NCBI GenBank assembly: GCA_019188255.1 | Contig: JAETXT010000001.1 | Coordinates: 2,604,001-2,668,000 of the forward strand | Origin: Verticillium longisporum | Taxonomy: Eukaryota > Ascomycota > Sordariomycetes > Glomerellales > Plectosphaerellaceae | Reading direction: 5' to 3' | Length of the DNA: 64,000 nt | In this document: piece after piece, positions 1-13,000 of the stretch | Numbering within the stretch: the first letter of the stretch is position 1 | Layout: each line of letters begins with the position of its first letter | Position numbers and translations under genes: made by a program | The notes under the pieces: model-generated | Told to the model about the DNA's origin: nothing | Seen by the model: only the letters and a program-made list of their open reading frames with translations | The model's database searches: none

Positions 1-396
1 GCATCACTCCTCGCACACGGTCCGACAAACCCGTTGACGAACCACAAAACCTACACACACACACATACACACACACAAAGTCAAATACCAACATGTTTAT
101 AATATTGCTTTGATGCATCTAAGATCTTCCGACCACAGACTACTTGCCGCCAACGCCGAACTGCAATGCAAACCCCGTGGTACACTACACTACAGAGGGC
201 CAATCCCGAACGCCACGCCACCGAAACCCCCTTGCCGCCCGCCTGCCAGCCTGCCACCATTCGGCCGATATCCCAAAGCAAAAGAGAAGAGGGAAGAGAG
301 CCCACACGAAGGACCCGGGTATAAACAGCTGCAACTATACACTTGTCCACCAACACCGTTGCAATATGTGTGTGTGTGGAAGGATCGCTCATCCGC
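1..396. other. EPL1 3' flank with CA microsatellite
   Basis: No gene is supported here. The stretch lies downstream of the EPL1 stop codon. A CA-rich microsatellite sits near positions 50-80 and a short TG run near 366-377. Short open frames on both strands have biased composition and no family resemblance. Confidence 0.6.
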
Positions 397-2337
397 TCAA
401 GACGTCGCTCGAGCTTGTTGCGGGGTGGCCGAAGCCTGCGGAGCCTGTTGCGATGGCGCGTTGGGCTGCGGTGGTGGTTGCGGAAGCGCTGGTCTGTTCC
501 CATGCGCTGCCGCACCCTGCGACCCATTCGCACCTCCCTCTGCCGGCCCCACCGGTCGACGTGGGAAGATGAACGGCGAGAGAGGAATTGTTGCTCGGAA
601 CTTTAATGCACGAGTATCGAATGGATCAACCTCGTACACCGGAGGGTCCTCGTCGTCATCCTGGTCATATTTCCCCCGGTCCGAGGCATCATCATCTTCT
701 CTCGGCGGTGACGCCAATCCACGACGGTCGATCCACAGACGGTTCAGGCGGCCAATGCGCCGACGGAACGCCGGCTGCTGTGTCGGTGGCTTTTCCTTGC
801 CGCCGCCGCCGCCTGCCGTAAAGCGGAACATGGCCATGTCGCGTTTATCTGCCGCCGGTGCAGGCTCATCGTCCACGTCCATGGCATCGGAGTCTTCCGA
901 TGTGGACGCGGGAGGCGTCATGAGATACTGCGTCTTGGCTGGTCGGAAGCTCACTTCCATGCCCTCATCCCTGACAGGGGACAAGGGGCCGCGTGTGAGA
1001 TCGATGTGGTTCTGGTTCCACTTGCGGTGTGTCTGAACCTTCTGTTCCACGTCTGCACGAAGCTCGTTCTCCTTCTCCAACAGCTTGTCTGCGAGCTGGA
1101 CGAGATCGGCTTCCATAGTCCGACCATCTGGTCGGACAGCCATGCGCATGGCACTTCCAGGAGGGCGCTGCAGTGTCGGCGCATCTGCTGCCTTCCTCTT
1201 CTGTGGCTGGTGGGATGGTCAGCAGGGTCGTCGGCATGAAGATTCAAGAGGCAACATACCTTGTTGTTGAAGAGGTCGTCGTCTTCGCCCTTGATACCCA
1301 GTTTGAGCTTCATCTCCTTGAGCTTAGCACGCTGCTCAAAGATCATGCGCTCTAGGTTCAAGAACTCGCGCTTCTGTACTTCTCTCTCGTAGGAGAGGAT
1401 CACAAGCTGACGACCATCCTCTAGCTCCTTGCGTAACCTCTTGAGCTTCTCGGCGCTCTGGACGTCTCGTTGCCTCGTCTTGCGCGTCTGGCGGGCCTCA
1501 CGCCGCCTGAAGCAGACGTAAGGGTCCGTATCGTCGCTGTCTTGGTGAGTCTCAAACTTCAGCGTCGGGTGCAGCGGCTTGTTGGCAGACTCCTGCCGAC
1601 GGGTCTTCCAATATTCATAGACCTGCTTCGCATGGTTCATGAACTTGGTCGATCCGAGCTGCTGCAGAGGTTGCACCATCATGTCGTAGCCAACGACGGT
1701 GTTGTCTATGGAGGCAAAGGGTGCGTGCTCGGAGGCCATCTCCTCGAAGACGTCCATGATCTTTTCAAAGTCATCTTCGGAGAGCTGGCCCGCACCCTTT
1801 CTATTACTGTTGTACTTCTTCAGGTACTCATCGTCCTCTGTGGTCATGTCATACGCCACACCAATGCTCTCCTCCACAGTCTGCGAGAAGCGGATGTATG
1901 AGTTGGGGAGCTGGTGGTGCCCCGGGTAGAGCTGGTCATAGTTGATGTCGCTCTCCTGGGGAGGCGGGACAGGAATTTCCTGGTCATTGCTTGTGCCGGC
2001 CTCCTTGAGGATGGACTGCAAGTGGTATTCCTGCGAGTCAAAGGTCAGTATGAGTGTATGCAGATGTGATGTGAGTAAGTGAGTGAGTGAGAGTAAAAGT
2101 GGGGACGTGTCGAGGATATGCCAAGCCATATCACGTGATATGGCATCGCAATATCAGAGTGATGAAAAACACGGACGGAGGCGGACGTACGGTTTCCTCG
2201 GCGGCTTCGACGCCAGTAGCGATCTGGGTTTCGGTGGTCAAAGACTCATATTCGCTGGGGTCGATGTCGTCCTCCCTGAGGATAGGGAGGAGCGTCTTGA
2301 CGCTGAGCTTTTTCACTCGCACCTTCCGGGTGGACAT
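397..2337 (-). CDS. EPL1: Enhancer of polycomb-like protein 1 (NuA4 subunit)
   Basis: Scaffold subunit of the NuA4 histone H4/H2A acetyltransferase; in the family it joins Esa1, Yng2 and Eaf6 into the piccolo core, in the nucleus. Three exons: 2337-2191, 2030-1260 and 1200-397, giving 573 aa. Donors GTACGT and GTATGT and acceptors CGCAG and CACAG all preserve frame. The N-terminus MSTRKVRVKKLSVKTLLPIL is the diagnostic EPL1 start. Exon 2 encodes the conserved enhancer-of-polycomb A region (IDPSEY, YDMTTEDDEYL, FEKIMDVFEE). A basic coiled-coil stretch follows, and the C-terminal 150 residues are Pro/Gln/Ala-rich and look disordered. The gene is intact. It is divergent from calcineurin B. Intron 1 contains a 20-bp perfect palindrome. 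Confidence 0.95.
2125..2144. repeat. 20-bp perfect palindrome with CACGTG core in EPL1 intron 1
   Basis: The sequence reads GCCATATCACGTGATATGGC on both strands, centred on an E-box CACGTG. It lies inside the first intron of EPL1 (2031-2190). The symmetry is direct observation; a regulatory role is inference. Confidence 0.75.
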
Positions 2338-3216
2338 GGCGGTGAAGGGTGGCAGAAATGGCGCAATGCCAGCGGAAAAACCGCGTGAAAAATGGCTCAG
2401 GTCATAAACAACGGGCTGCTGTGTTCACCTGTGCACTTTTTGAGGATGGAAAAGGGCGTTTGTGATGCCGATTCGATGGCCGTTGTTGCGCTGGCCGATG
2501 AGGTGACGTTGGGGATGTTTTGCCGCGCGAAGAATTTTCGCTGGGTTCCGGTCGCCAGAACCAGTTGCCTTGGAGAAGGTCTGCGGGCGGCGACGTGTAC
2601 TCTTGCGCGGGACTCTTGGTGGCGAGGTACTTGCTTTGCGCTCGGGCCACTTTTGTGTCGAGGGATTGGGTAGCTTGGGTGGCCGTCAATTACGCTTGCC
2701 TGAAATGGGCGCCTCTAAAAGGGGGCGGCCTCCGGTCACGTGCTGCCGGCTTGATATCAGTATAGCACGCAGGCCGGTTTGAATGGATGTCCGTTTGCGT
2801 GCACCGGGCTTGTTTGATCGTCAGTGTACAGCAGCGCAAGCTCTTGAGGCCTCAAAGTATCGGAAGGATCAGGAGCATATCAACAGCGTTTGAGACCGGC
2901 GCATAACAAACTTCCGGATTACGGTTCGGAGGTTGCTCATACGCATGGCTCTGGCCGGCGACGATTGGTGGTCCGTGCAGTGCTGTCGAGGCCGGGGAGC
3001 AGGCTTCGGGCTGACATGGTGCCTCCCACTCACTACCTATCCAGCTCTCCACAGCGCCAACTCCAACCACGACCTCGCCCTGACCTACCTCGTTCCCGAC
3101 ATTGGAACTTGCCCCGCGACCAACAACACTCGGGCGCCGGCCACCACAGACACGCACACGCCTCTCTCCGCAAAACCGAACACCCAATACGACTCGCGAC
3201 TGCAACTCTCGACATC
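2338..3216. promoter_or_regulatory. Divergent promoter region of EPL1 and calcineurin B
   Basis: About 880 nt between two divergent start codons. It contains the 10-mer GTCACGTGCT at 2735-2744, which recurs in the uS9m/eEF1B-gamma divergent promoter at 17903-17912. The CNB side is pyrimidine- and CA-rich just before the ATG, as is usual for fungal 5' leaders. Short open frames here show no family resemblance. Confidence 0.55.
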
Positions 3217-3978
3217 ATGGGCAACACCACTAGTGCTGTGTTGGACAACATTGTCCAGGGGTCCAACTGTGAGCCAAGCCCCTCCCCCACCACGGACCCT
3301 TCCACCCCGTTAGAGTCTCAGAGGCGCTGACCAGGCTTTTGATGGTATTAGTCGATAGGGACGAAGTCGATCGTCTGCGAAAACGGTTCATGAAGCTCGA
3401 TAAGGTGCGTTGGCTCTGTCCTCCTACGGGCCGCTACAAATACTTTCCAGCCGCCCTCCAATCTACCGCAGCTTGCTGAACAGTCACCCTCCAGGACAAC
3501 TCCGGTACCATCGAGCGCGACGAGTTCCTCAGCCTCCCCCAGATCTCCTCCAACCCCCTGGCGACAAGGTAGGCCGGTCAAACCCCCTCCTGTCCCCGTC
3601 CACCAGGCTGACCGTTGTCCCCCGCATGGTAGAATGATCGCTATCTTCGACGAAGACGGCGGCGGCGACGTCGACTTTCAAGAGTTCGTCTCGGGCCTCA
3701 GCGCCTTCTCGTCCAAGGGCAACAAGGAGCAGAAGCTGCGGTTCGCCTTCAAGGTGTACGACATTGACCGCGACGGCTTCATCAGCAACGGCGAGCTCTT
3801 CATCGTGCTCAAGATGATGGTCGGCAGCAACCTCAAGGACCAGCAGCTCCAGCAGATTGTCGACAAGACCATCATGGAGGCGGATCTCGACAATGACGGC
3901 AAGATCAGCTTTGACGAGTTCACCAAGATGGTGGAAAACACGGACGTCAGCATGAGCATGACGCTCGACCAGTTCTAG
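3217..3978 (+). CDS. CNB1: Calcineurin regulatory subunit B
   Basis: Calcium-binding regulatory subunit of the protein phosphatase calcineurin; it binds the catalytic A subunit, encoded in this window at 43504-45459. Four exons: 3217-3268, 3352-3404, 3495-3568 and 3633-3978, giving 174 aa, the usual length. The N-terminus MGNTTS carries Gly2 for N-myristoylation. Four EF-hand loops are visible at about residues 34-45, 66-77, 103-114 and 144-155, each with Asp/Asn at the ligand positions. The C-terminus SMSMTLDQF matches the fungal family. No frame problem. The family acts in calcium and stress signalling, growth and virulence. Confidence 0.97.
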
Positions 3979-6900
3979 ACGACGTGGAGACGAGGGGAGG
4001 AGGACGGCATCGGCTTGTGGAGCGGCTTGTAGGCGCAGGCGCTGTATATCGGGCGAGGGGAAGGCGCAGGGCGTGGAGGGCGGCGGCGATGAATCACACT
4101 CACGAGAAACGACACGAGAAGAACATGCTGGGGGGTTCTCCCCCCCCCCCAGGAGATCTCAACAATGCAAGCAATACCCCGAAACAAGCGCACGTACTGG
4201 AACCATGGAGCGTCTCTGATGCTGCTTTCCGTGAACTTGAACTTGCTGCAGGCAAACGTCATGACGTGATTGTCGACAGTAGGTATCTTGGGTCAACACA
4301 GGTAGCCGTGCGATGGTACGAATAAGATGAAGGCTTTGAACAGGCAGTCGAAAAGGGTTGGTCGCCAGCAATAATTTGTATCGCAGGGCAATGTCTTTAC
4401 TGGGAGGAAGATTGGCATGGGTAACAATGTCTCGCATCTGGCCTGATCTTGGGCGTATTCCATATCCCCTGGCTCGACTATCAGGGAAGCACGACTGCCA
4501 GAGAAGTTGCTCGGGAAGCATGATGGTCATTCGCAGCTCAAAACGGCATGAGTGCACACCAATTGCATCTTGTTGTAAGCTACTGTGCAGCGGCATCAGT
4601 GGTGACCCACGACAGCGACTTGCGGGGATGGCCAGGCGGGCAGGTGTGAATATCCCCTACACCTTCATGTAAGACCTAAATTCGACATTGGAAATGAGAT
4701 GTTTGGGATATCACTGGAGTTTGCTCACCAAATCCTCCTCGTAAGGCGTCCATGTCAGCGCCAACAGCCATCCAGGCAGAAGGGGTTAGCAACAGGACAT
4801 CAGACAGCACCAGACACCTCGAAATAAAAAAAAGCTGCGTCGATCCTTCAGAGACAAGTGACCACAGCTAGCGAACCGACAAATCCTAAATTCATCTGAC
4901 ACTCACAGCTGCAGCCACCCAACAATGTCTCTAGCCCAAGTCCCGGGACCGAGACTTTGACGTAGGCACACAGCCGCGAGGGAGCTGTCACCCCATAGAA
5001 CCCCCTCCACCGACTCGCACGCAAAAAAGGAAACAAAGACTGGATCAAAGGCTGCGAGACAGCGGGATAGAGGTGTCACCAACAGAGCGCCTGGAGGATT
5101 TGGCCCGTTCCGTTCCCGCCTCACGCAGCTTCCCGAGACATTGGGGCCGCTCCTCAGCTCAGCTCGACACCTCAAGCTCGCCGAGACGAGGAAAATGCTG
5201 CCTCGCCTTGCAAGATCAAATGCCATGATGAACACCGCCCACACGCTCCGGGGCACCCCCTCCGGCCGGGCACCCCCCTCCGGGACGAGCCAGCAGACGC
5301 AATCACACATGTCTCGAGGGCTCGCCCTGCCGTGCAACCAAAGAATGGCGATCTAGCGCAGTCCCAGAGAGACGGGTATTGGTTCCGGGGTGGTCCGCCT
5401 GGCGTTCCTCAGCACAGCCTTGCACGGACGAGACATGCATCTATTGACTGATCACATAGCGAACGACAGGGATCGCAGTCCACCCCTCCCTCGATGACCT
5501 TATCCCCTGTCTCACTAGCAGCTGCGAGATGCCGCAGGCCAGTGGGGGGGAGGGAACGGCTGGCGGAGGGAAGCTGTGCAGTTGTCTTAACTGCACAGGC
5601 AGCATGAGCTGATCCCGACTCCACTGCCCAGCTCGTTGGACACTGATAGTTCTGACAAGACGAGGCTTGCTCGTTAGCAGGGTAGCTGGAGACTGAGGCT
5701 GAAGATGGGGAGGGGGATCAGGACCCGGGTGGTCGCAGGGCGGGAACAAGATATTGATTGAACCGCTCAGCTGGCGTATAAGTCGTCGTACGTCGATCCG
5801 CCCCCGTTCCCCTTGGCCCCCACACAACCCGCAAGGCACGTCGTTCAGACAAGCACAGAGGTAAGGTGCTTGGGTGCCTTGGGGTTGCAACCAGGGAGAA
5901 AAGGGTGTGGGTGTGGATGGAGTGGCGAATGCTACCGCATGTGAGGCGTCGGCGCGAGGCGTTCGACCAGCGATTGGATCGTTCATGCTGGAACGATCGG
6001 TCCGAGAGCGGCGCAAGGGACGGGGAGCAGCCGACCAGTCCGCCCCGGTCGTCCGCTTCCGGGGCGGGTCCACCTCCCCCCCCCCTTCCTGTCCTTGTCC
6101 TGCCCTGCCGCCGGAGCTTCTACTGCGATTCCCGTGTCGTGCAACGGGCCAGGGTGAGTGAGCCACAGGAGACACAGAAACCCCCACCCCGATGCAACTT
6201 GGCCAGAACACACGAGCCCGCTCCGCTGGCCGCATATCGCGAATCGGTCCCGCAACCTGTCCAAGGTACGGTACCTAGGGGCGGGCAGAAACGAGAGAGA
6301 ACAAAGAATGTTAAAACCCAGCAGCACATCGTACAAGTTAGGTCCCCCGGGCCCTGAAGCGATGCGATCCGGTTCACCCCCCTCCACTTCCCCTTTCCCA
6401 AGAAATGACAGGTCACACGAACCACAAGTCGGGGGCACCCCTGGTTTGCCGCCCATGTAAACCAAAGTCCCGGTGCATCAGGCCCCCCCCCCCTTCGCTG
6501 TGCTCCCTTCCAGGCACCCCCCGTGACGCCCCCCGTAGCCCCCCTAAAAACGAGCCCTAGATTCTCCCCGAGATCGCCCCCGGGGGGCCCTCCGGCGACC
6601 CCGCACAGAGGGAGCAGCCTTGCTCCGGGGGAACTCCTCCCATGCCGTAGTGCACCGATCGCACGGGCGGTGCAGGGCGAACCAGAACCAAAATAAAATA
6701 AAAAAAAGTGACAGAGGGAGGAGACCGGGCGATTTGCCTTGTGAGCACACACGAAAAAAAAAAAAAAAAAAAAAAAAAAAGGAGGCCCACAAGGCTCAGC
6801 GTTCCTGCTCCCCGGATCTGCCCACTGCCGTCCTCTCGTCAACTGTGATTTCTGACCATCGCGAGCCGGGGCTGACATGGCGGATGGAGACGAGGGTCGC

Positions 6901-8669
6901 CGTGGGGGCGCGCTTTTCCCTCCGTCACTGTTCTGTCCCCGGGCAGCTTCACCAGGAACAGCCCAGCCTCCCGCGCCTATCTCTGTCAATAATGCACCGA
7001 TCCAGCAGGTCATGGAAACAAAACAAAACTCTATCCACAAGCCCCCCTCTCACGACGCACAAGAGAGCCAGAAGAGAAAAAAAAGAAAAGAAACGTGCAT
7101 GTGACGCGCCTTGCATATCAGGTGGGACAGGGAACCCGCGCCAGTCCCAGGCGGTCGGTGCAGCCCGTACCGTACGTACAGCCGCTGTACCTCTGTGCCT
7201 CTTTCTCCCTAGTAGGTACCTAGGCATGCGCTGCAGCTGGTGGTGACCTGCAGCCTGCCTGCAACCCACTCCCCCTTCTGTGCCCGCCCTGCCCTGCCTT
7301 GCTGCAGCGTCTCTCCGCCCTCTCGTAGGGCCGAGACGATATAACGTCACAATTCACTCACCTTCACCCTCGCCTTCGAGTTGTATGTCCCGCGCATCGT
7401 CTGCCGACCGTCTGCCGAATCTGGGCGTCGCCAGAACAAGCCATGGCTGCCCAATTGCCACTTTGGCGTGATCCCCGAGATCGTCTCGGCAGAGAGAAAA
7501 TGGCATGGGCTTGGACGCAATGCCGCTGCTAAGGCCAGGCTCCAACCGTGGCCAATTGGGCTGAAATGTCGGCCGAGCCCGCCACAGACACACCTCCGCC
7601 CTCCCTCCCTCAGCCTCATGTGACGACGCATGCGATTGATGGGGTCACCGTGGGTGTGTGGTTGGGTTCAATGGAAAAGGATGACCACCGCAAACTACAT
7701 GCCAATCGTGATTCACTCGCAGCTTGCTTTTTCCCGAATTCCTCATCTCTTGTACTGTCCATCAGGTTTGTTTCGGTAGTAGTGGTACACTAAAAAATTA
7801 CAGCTCAGCCTAACCCAACTGCCCCTCCCCGCTCTGGGACCCCCCCTGCCTTTTGTGAATACTGAGGCCAGGGATGGCCTGTCTGGAACAAGTCTGTAAA
7901 GCAAAGGGAAAACGAGAAAGAGAGAGAGAAAAAAAAAGCTCGTGAGAGCATCTCGGCCTGATCTACACCACCGTCTTCATGTTACATCGCGCACACCCTG
8001 AGGTTCCTCATACATCGTTTCTTACACCCCTCCCAAAAACTGCCATTCATCCGTCCTGAGCCGGCAGCAAACCTCCGCTGCCTGCTCTGTCCCTGCCAAG
8101 GTGTTAACCGTGAGGCTTTCCTAACCGCACAACGCGTACCCTGTTGATCCCCGCCCTTGTTACGGTCCCCTCAGAAGCCCGAGTCTATCCATGACATAGA
8201 GAAAACAGCAGCAATAGAAACAAATGTGGGGTAGTCGCGGCACCAGCAGAGAAAGAGAGATGGGAAAGAAAATAATGAAGAAGAAATGAAATAAGAGAGA
8301 GAGAGAGAGAAAAAAAAGACACCCCCGAATCGGGAAGTGCGCCCAACCCCGAAGAGAGAGAAATTTCAGCTTGTCCTCCCTAAATCAACGCCATTCCGTG
8401 TGGCATCCTTTTCGTGACCCAACTCCAGCCCCAAGAGAGTGCCTGTCCCATGACCAAGCCTCGCTCGTGCAGGACATGGGCTTCGCTCCCCCACCCATTG
8501 TAGGGAGCAAGAAAAGCCGTGAGGGGAGGGAGGCCCTGCCGGCATGCGGGCCTAGTCCTTTGTCCGGTTAAAAATGCAGGCATCGTAGCGTACACCGTCG
8601 AAAAGTAATCGTGTCTCGTCGTCTGTGTCGTAGTCGCGATGAGCTGGCGACATGGGCTCTTTCAGTTCG
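3979..8669. other. 4.7-kb gene-free interval between two convergent 3' ends
   Basis: No gene is supported. The flanking genes (CNB, + and the 407-aa gene, -) both end towards this stretch, so it is not a promoter for either. It holds homopolymers and microsatellites (C-runs near 4140 and 6480, 27 A at 6754-6780, GA runs near 7917 and 8298) and CCTAGGTA-type motifs at 6271-6279 and 7215-7224. The longer open frames (5441-6235 minus, 6120-7040 minus) overlap one another and have Arg/Pro/Ser-rich, random-looking composition. Confidence 0.6.
6754..6780. repeat. 27-nt poly(A) tract
   Basis: An uninterrupted run of 27 A on the + strand in the gene-free interval. Its length is uncertain if homopolymers are miscalled in this assembly. 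Confidence 0.9.
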
Positions 8670-10029
8670 TTAATTGCTTCCGCCATGCGCGCTGGCGCCG
8701 GCCGCATCGGCATTGGACCCGCCACCCTCGACGCCCTGGGCAACGTCCAGGCACTTGATTGCAACTAGATGGTCTGCGCGTTAGTTGTGCTGCTGAAGAG
8801 GCGAATGTCTCGCGACACGTACTCTCAATGACGTCCTCTTCCCATACGCCGTAGTCATAGTCAATCAGACCGTGTCGTTCAATGCCGTCGCAAAGTCGCG
8901 TCAGCTCCTTGCCCATCTTGATGATTGTTTCCTCGGTCATGGGAGTCTGGGATCGCTGGGGTGGCCGCCCGGACTTGGCCAGATCCAGTTGTGCCTGGAA
9001 CAGGGCGAGCCAAGCATAGTTAAAGTCTTGCCACAGCTTCAGTCTGTCTCCGTGAAGCTTCTGGTCATCGAGATTGAGACCTGTTCACCCGCAGTGGTTA
9101 GCCGGTGTTACATGAGGATGAAATAGCGAGGGGCGGACTCAGACTCGACAAGACTTACCTAGGTCTGTCACCTGCGAGAGCAGCCAGCTGGAAACGTCGA
9201 GAAGCGACTGACTGGCACCCTCCAGTGCGCCGGCGCGGATGCTTTGAAAGACACCCCGCAGCGCTGTTTGATACTCCAACCATTTTTCTTCCAGTCCTCC
9301 GGCCGCAGGGTACTCTTGCTCCTCCAGCGAAACATCGGCGCTCGGTGCTGATTGCGACATGGCGCCTACGCTAGACATGTTGTTCGAGTAGCTCTGCACT
9401 TGTGAAGAAGTTTGGTAGGCTGACGCAGGCGTGCTGCCGGATGGCGCGTGCGCAATGTTTGTTGGTGTGGACGCGTTGCTGGGATCGTTCGAGAAGTACG
9501 AATTTGCGGGAACGTCGGTCGGCAGGATGGGCGCTCCTGCAGGCTGCCGTTGAAACTGCGACTGCGGATCGTAGCTGGCACCAGCGATATTGTCGTAGCT
9601 CATGGGCATGGCGTTATACCCACCAAAGCTCTGTTGTTGTCTTCCGTCCTGACCGTAGCCAGCTTGGTAGTGCATCGTATTCGCGGCCATGGGCGCATTG
9701 AAGTTACTTGGCACCTGCTCCGTGTAGTTGCTGTACGCGCTGTAGCTGCCTGTTCCTCCCATTGCTCTTCCCTGAGCAGGCGACGTGTTGAGTGGTGCAG
9801 GCCGGTTGTATCGATCCACAGAGCCACCGGGAACAGAGCGGCGCGCCTGCAAGGGATCTTGCATGTATCGTGTGCTGGTGGAGGGATGCATTGGTGGCTC
9901 GCCTTGCCTCCTCACGCGGTTGGGATCGTCCATTCCTCGGAGAGAGTCGCGCGCACTTGCCTCGTTGCGCTGGCCTGTCGAGTACGCCGAGGGCAAAGGC
10001 GTGGTCGACGGATACACGAGGGTGGCCAC
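8670..10029 (-). CDS. Conserved-looking protein of unknown function, disordered N-terminus and helical C-terminus
   Basis: I do not recognise this gene. Three exons: 10029-9159, 9080-8823 and 8764-8670, giving 407 aa, with clean splice sites (GTAAGT, GTACGT; the last intron has a CTAAC branch 13 nt before TAG). Residues 1-220 are rich in Ser, Pro, Gln, Tyr and Asn and look disordered. From about residue 225 a compact helical, aromatic-rich segment begins (EEKWLEYQTALRGVFQSIR, LKLWQDFNYAWLALFQAQL, GLIDYDYGVWEEDVI). Codon-like constraint across three exons supports a real gene. It stands alone between 4.7 kb (3') and 6.7 kb (5') without other genes, an arrangement often seen for developmental regulators with long leaders; that is inference. 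The last acceptor could instead be CAG nine bases upstream, in the same frame. Confidence 0.75.
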
Positions 10030-13000
10030 TTTGAACTGCCGGGTCGGTTGTCACGACCGGCAATGTTCTGTGCGAAATCGGCTTGGGGCGCTGTGTTTGG
10101 GATGAGCTGCACTCGAAAATCTGCTTGGTCTGAAGGGCTGTGTGACCCTGGCGATACCAGCTTCGAGGTGTATGATGGCGGGAGACGAAGAACGCGAACA
10201 GCGCTGACTAGTTTCTTTCGTTCTCGTAGCGGCAGGTATGAGTGAGCGTGAGGCGTGAGGAAGGGGAAGGCTAGATCGTCAAAGGCGCTGGTCAACGACT
10301 GATTTTGGCCAGGATATCGATGTCACGGATGTCGAAGTGGCTCCGGTTGGGGTGAGCCCCGTATTGGTTGGCGCGAGAGACACGCGTGCGTGGTCAAGGA
10401 AAGGGGATTAGGAAAACTGAAAAGTCAAGGGAAGTTCGGACCAGAGTTGTGAGGCCGGGATGAAGAGAGATATTTGTCCTGGTGTTCTGGTTCGCGACGA
10501 CGAGCGCGGCGGAGTCTAGCGCGAAAGCGTTCTTATGCCCTGACGTCTGAAGAATTCCTGATGGAGAAGTAAACCAGCCACGGTAGGCGAGCCGTTGTTC
10601 GTGTCTTGCGAGTCGCCGGAAGTTCTTAGCTTTGGTAAACAAGGTGCCAGCGAATGGGGTGGGTAGGGCTATGAGTTGTCAAACGGGTGTCAGGTTCGAT
10701 GCTGGGTGTATCCCAGGAGGTGCATGCAAGTGCGAGGTCCAACATTACAAGCAGGTCCCTGCGTGAATGCTCACGGGCGATGAAGCCGCACCAGGGTCTC
10801 AGCAGCCAGGAAGGTGCCTCGACGGAGATGCGATTCGCCGGTGAAGGAGGGGACGAAGGAAGCACACGTGCTCTGGTCAGATCTGTATCTGGGCGTAGTG
10901 CCGAGTAGTGCCGTGAGTTTCGAGCGTCTTGGTGGATGGTTCGTAGACGACCGAGAGGGTCAACAAGTGGAATAAGTCCGTGTACGTAAAGACTGGCTGG
11001 GTTCCAAATCCGTTTAGCGCAGAGAACCTCGTGGCTTGTCCGACAGGGAAGTGGAGGGCAACGAAGGTTTAGGCGTAAGATGACGACGGAGTTCCCGGGT
11101 CTTATATGCAGGATCTCCGTGACGCGGTGGTTAGAGAAGAAGAATATTCCTGTGTGACAGGATCCTGGAGGGGCCGGGATTTTGGACAGACAGAGCCGCA
11201 GTGAGTGAGTGACTTTGGTGAGTTGACTCTTGGGCAGAGAGTGAAGGGAAACCAGTGAGACCCGCGGCGCCTCGACGAATAGGGCACAAAAGTATGGCAC
11301 CAAGGGCTTTCAAGTGAGGGTAGCCGTCAGGCTAGTGACGACCTGGTGGTGCTTCTGTGGCGCTCGAATACCTGCCCACCTCTTCGGCAGACGTGCGGTG
11401 GTCCGGGCCAAGGTCAAACTGAGTGAGGATGTGAGGCTGCGACGGGGCGGTGTCGTTCAGATGGGTCGGGTGATTGTTCGTCTTGGGAGATCTGCGTTCA
11501 GAAAGGCCCAAGGCGATGTTGATAGTAGAAACAATTGGGCTGCGAGTCGAGGTCGAGATCTAATGATTTTGGGGGGTCATGCATGGATCGGCGTGGATGC
11601 ACGAAGGAAGGGGTGGCCTGGCGAGCAGAGGAGACAAAGGGATGGAACTGCAGCCGGAAAGATCTCCAAGTGGGAGATGCCCGACGGTAATGGAGAGGTG
11701 GATGAATAGACGATGAAGACCGAGACCAGGGCAGGGCAGCCATCAATGGATGTATCCCGTGCTAGACGCAGATCGAAAGAAGGCTTATTGTCATGCATCC
11801 AAGGTAGCCAAGAAGCAGGCCCCGGAATTGGGACTAGCTTGCGAGCTTGAAGAGTCAGGTATCGGTCCCAAGTGCGCATGCGCGGCGGTATGCTCGAGGG
11901 GAAAAGAAGAAAGAAGACGTTTCCCAGGGGTGATGAGCGATTGTCTCGCCCACTGCTCTGGGAAAGATAGATGAACAGGGACCCCGGGTGGCTTTAGTAA
12001 ATGTGGCAGGACGAGGAGAGGTTTCGCTTCACCCGTACTATCTAACCTTCGGGGAGGGTTCCGGGCTTTTCGGCACCCACGTCGAAGGAATGAGGAAGAG
12101 AGCTCAAGGGAGCCCAAGGAAGCTGAACAACGACTGCAGAGAGGGGGGGGGTGAAGAAGAAGGGGGGGGGGGGAGTGTGAGATTTCCAGTACAGAGAGGG
12201 CCGTGGGCGACGACTATAGTACGCTCCGAATTTTCTTCCCATGGGCCTCTTCGTTCCTTTGTTTCCTTGCGGGAATCGGTGTCTTGCTTGGAGCTAGAGC
12301 AAAAAATACCCTGTTCGGCAAGTTCGTGCCTGGGTCCGAGTCCGCTCCGCTTCACTCGTGTGTCGTCAACAGCCTCGAGAGGGTGCCCTGCCCACCCCTC
12401 CTGCTATGAGGGCTCTGCCGCAGATTGCCGGCTATATTGATCCAGTGTCTTGAATACGGGACTGCTCAGGTACGGCCTTGCGCCCCTGGCCCCCTTTTCG
12501 GCTGCTGAGTCGGATCAAGTGAGTCGATGTGTGCACTGTTCGGAGGTGGGTAGGATGGAGTGTATTGGAGCGTAGGTAGAGACGTCTCCGCTGACGAATC
12601 TGGGCCATACGGCTAAGTGGTTAATGGTTCATGGTTCGCTGTTACAGCTAAGCACAGCTAGTTCTAGCTTAATGGCCGGCGCAACTGGGCAACGGTTGCT
12701 CATTTGTGAGCCTGTCAGGATGACGACGCTGGGGAATTTGAGGGATAACTTTTGATGAGCAATGGCGCGGATAAAAACGACCAGCCAGCACGGAGCCAGA
12801 AGAGCTGGAAAATTAGGACGCGAAGCCGAAAGGGAAAAAAAACCAAGCGTGTTCAAAGATGCCCAGGATAGGATGTCTGTGGGCGCTCCCAAATGGCTGG
12901 ATGGGGGCTTGCTTAGCAGCATCCTGAGACACACCCCCGGCTCTGTCGGTCTCCAACAGATCACCTTGCGTTGGATTCTCGGCCCTTGTCCAGGTACAGG

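Noticed and set aside
2402..2689. 95-codon minus-strand frame between EPL1 and calcineurin B
   Set aside because: It lies in the divergent promoter, has no recognisable domain, and competes with a plus-strand frame over the same bases.
5441..7040. Two long minus-strand frames (264 and 306 codons)
   Set aside because: They overlap in different frames across poly-C and poly-A tracts and encode low-complexity residues; chance frames in GC-rich DNA.
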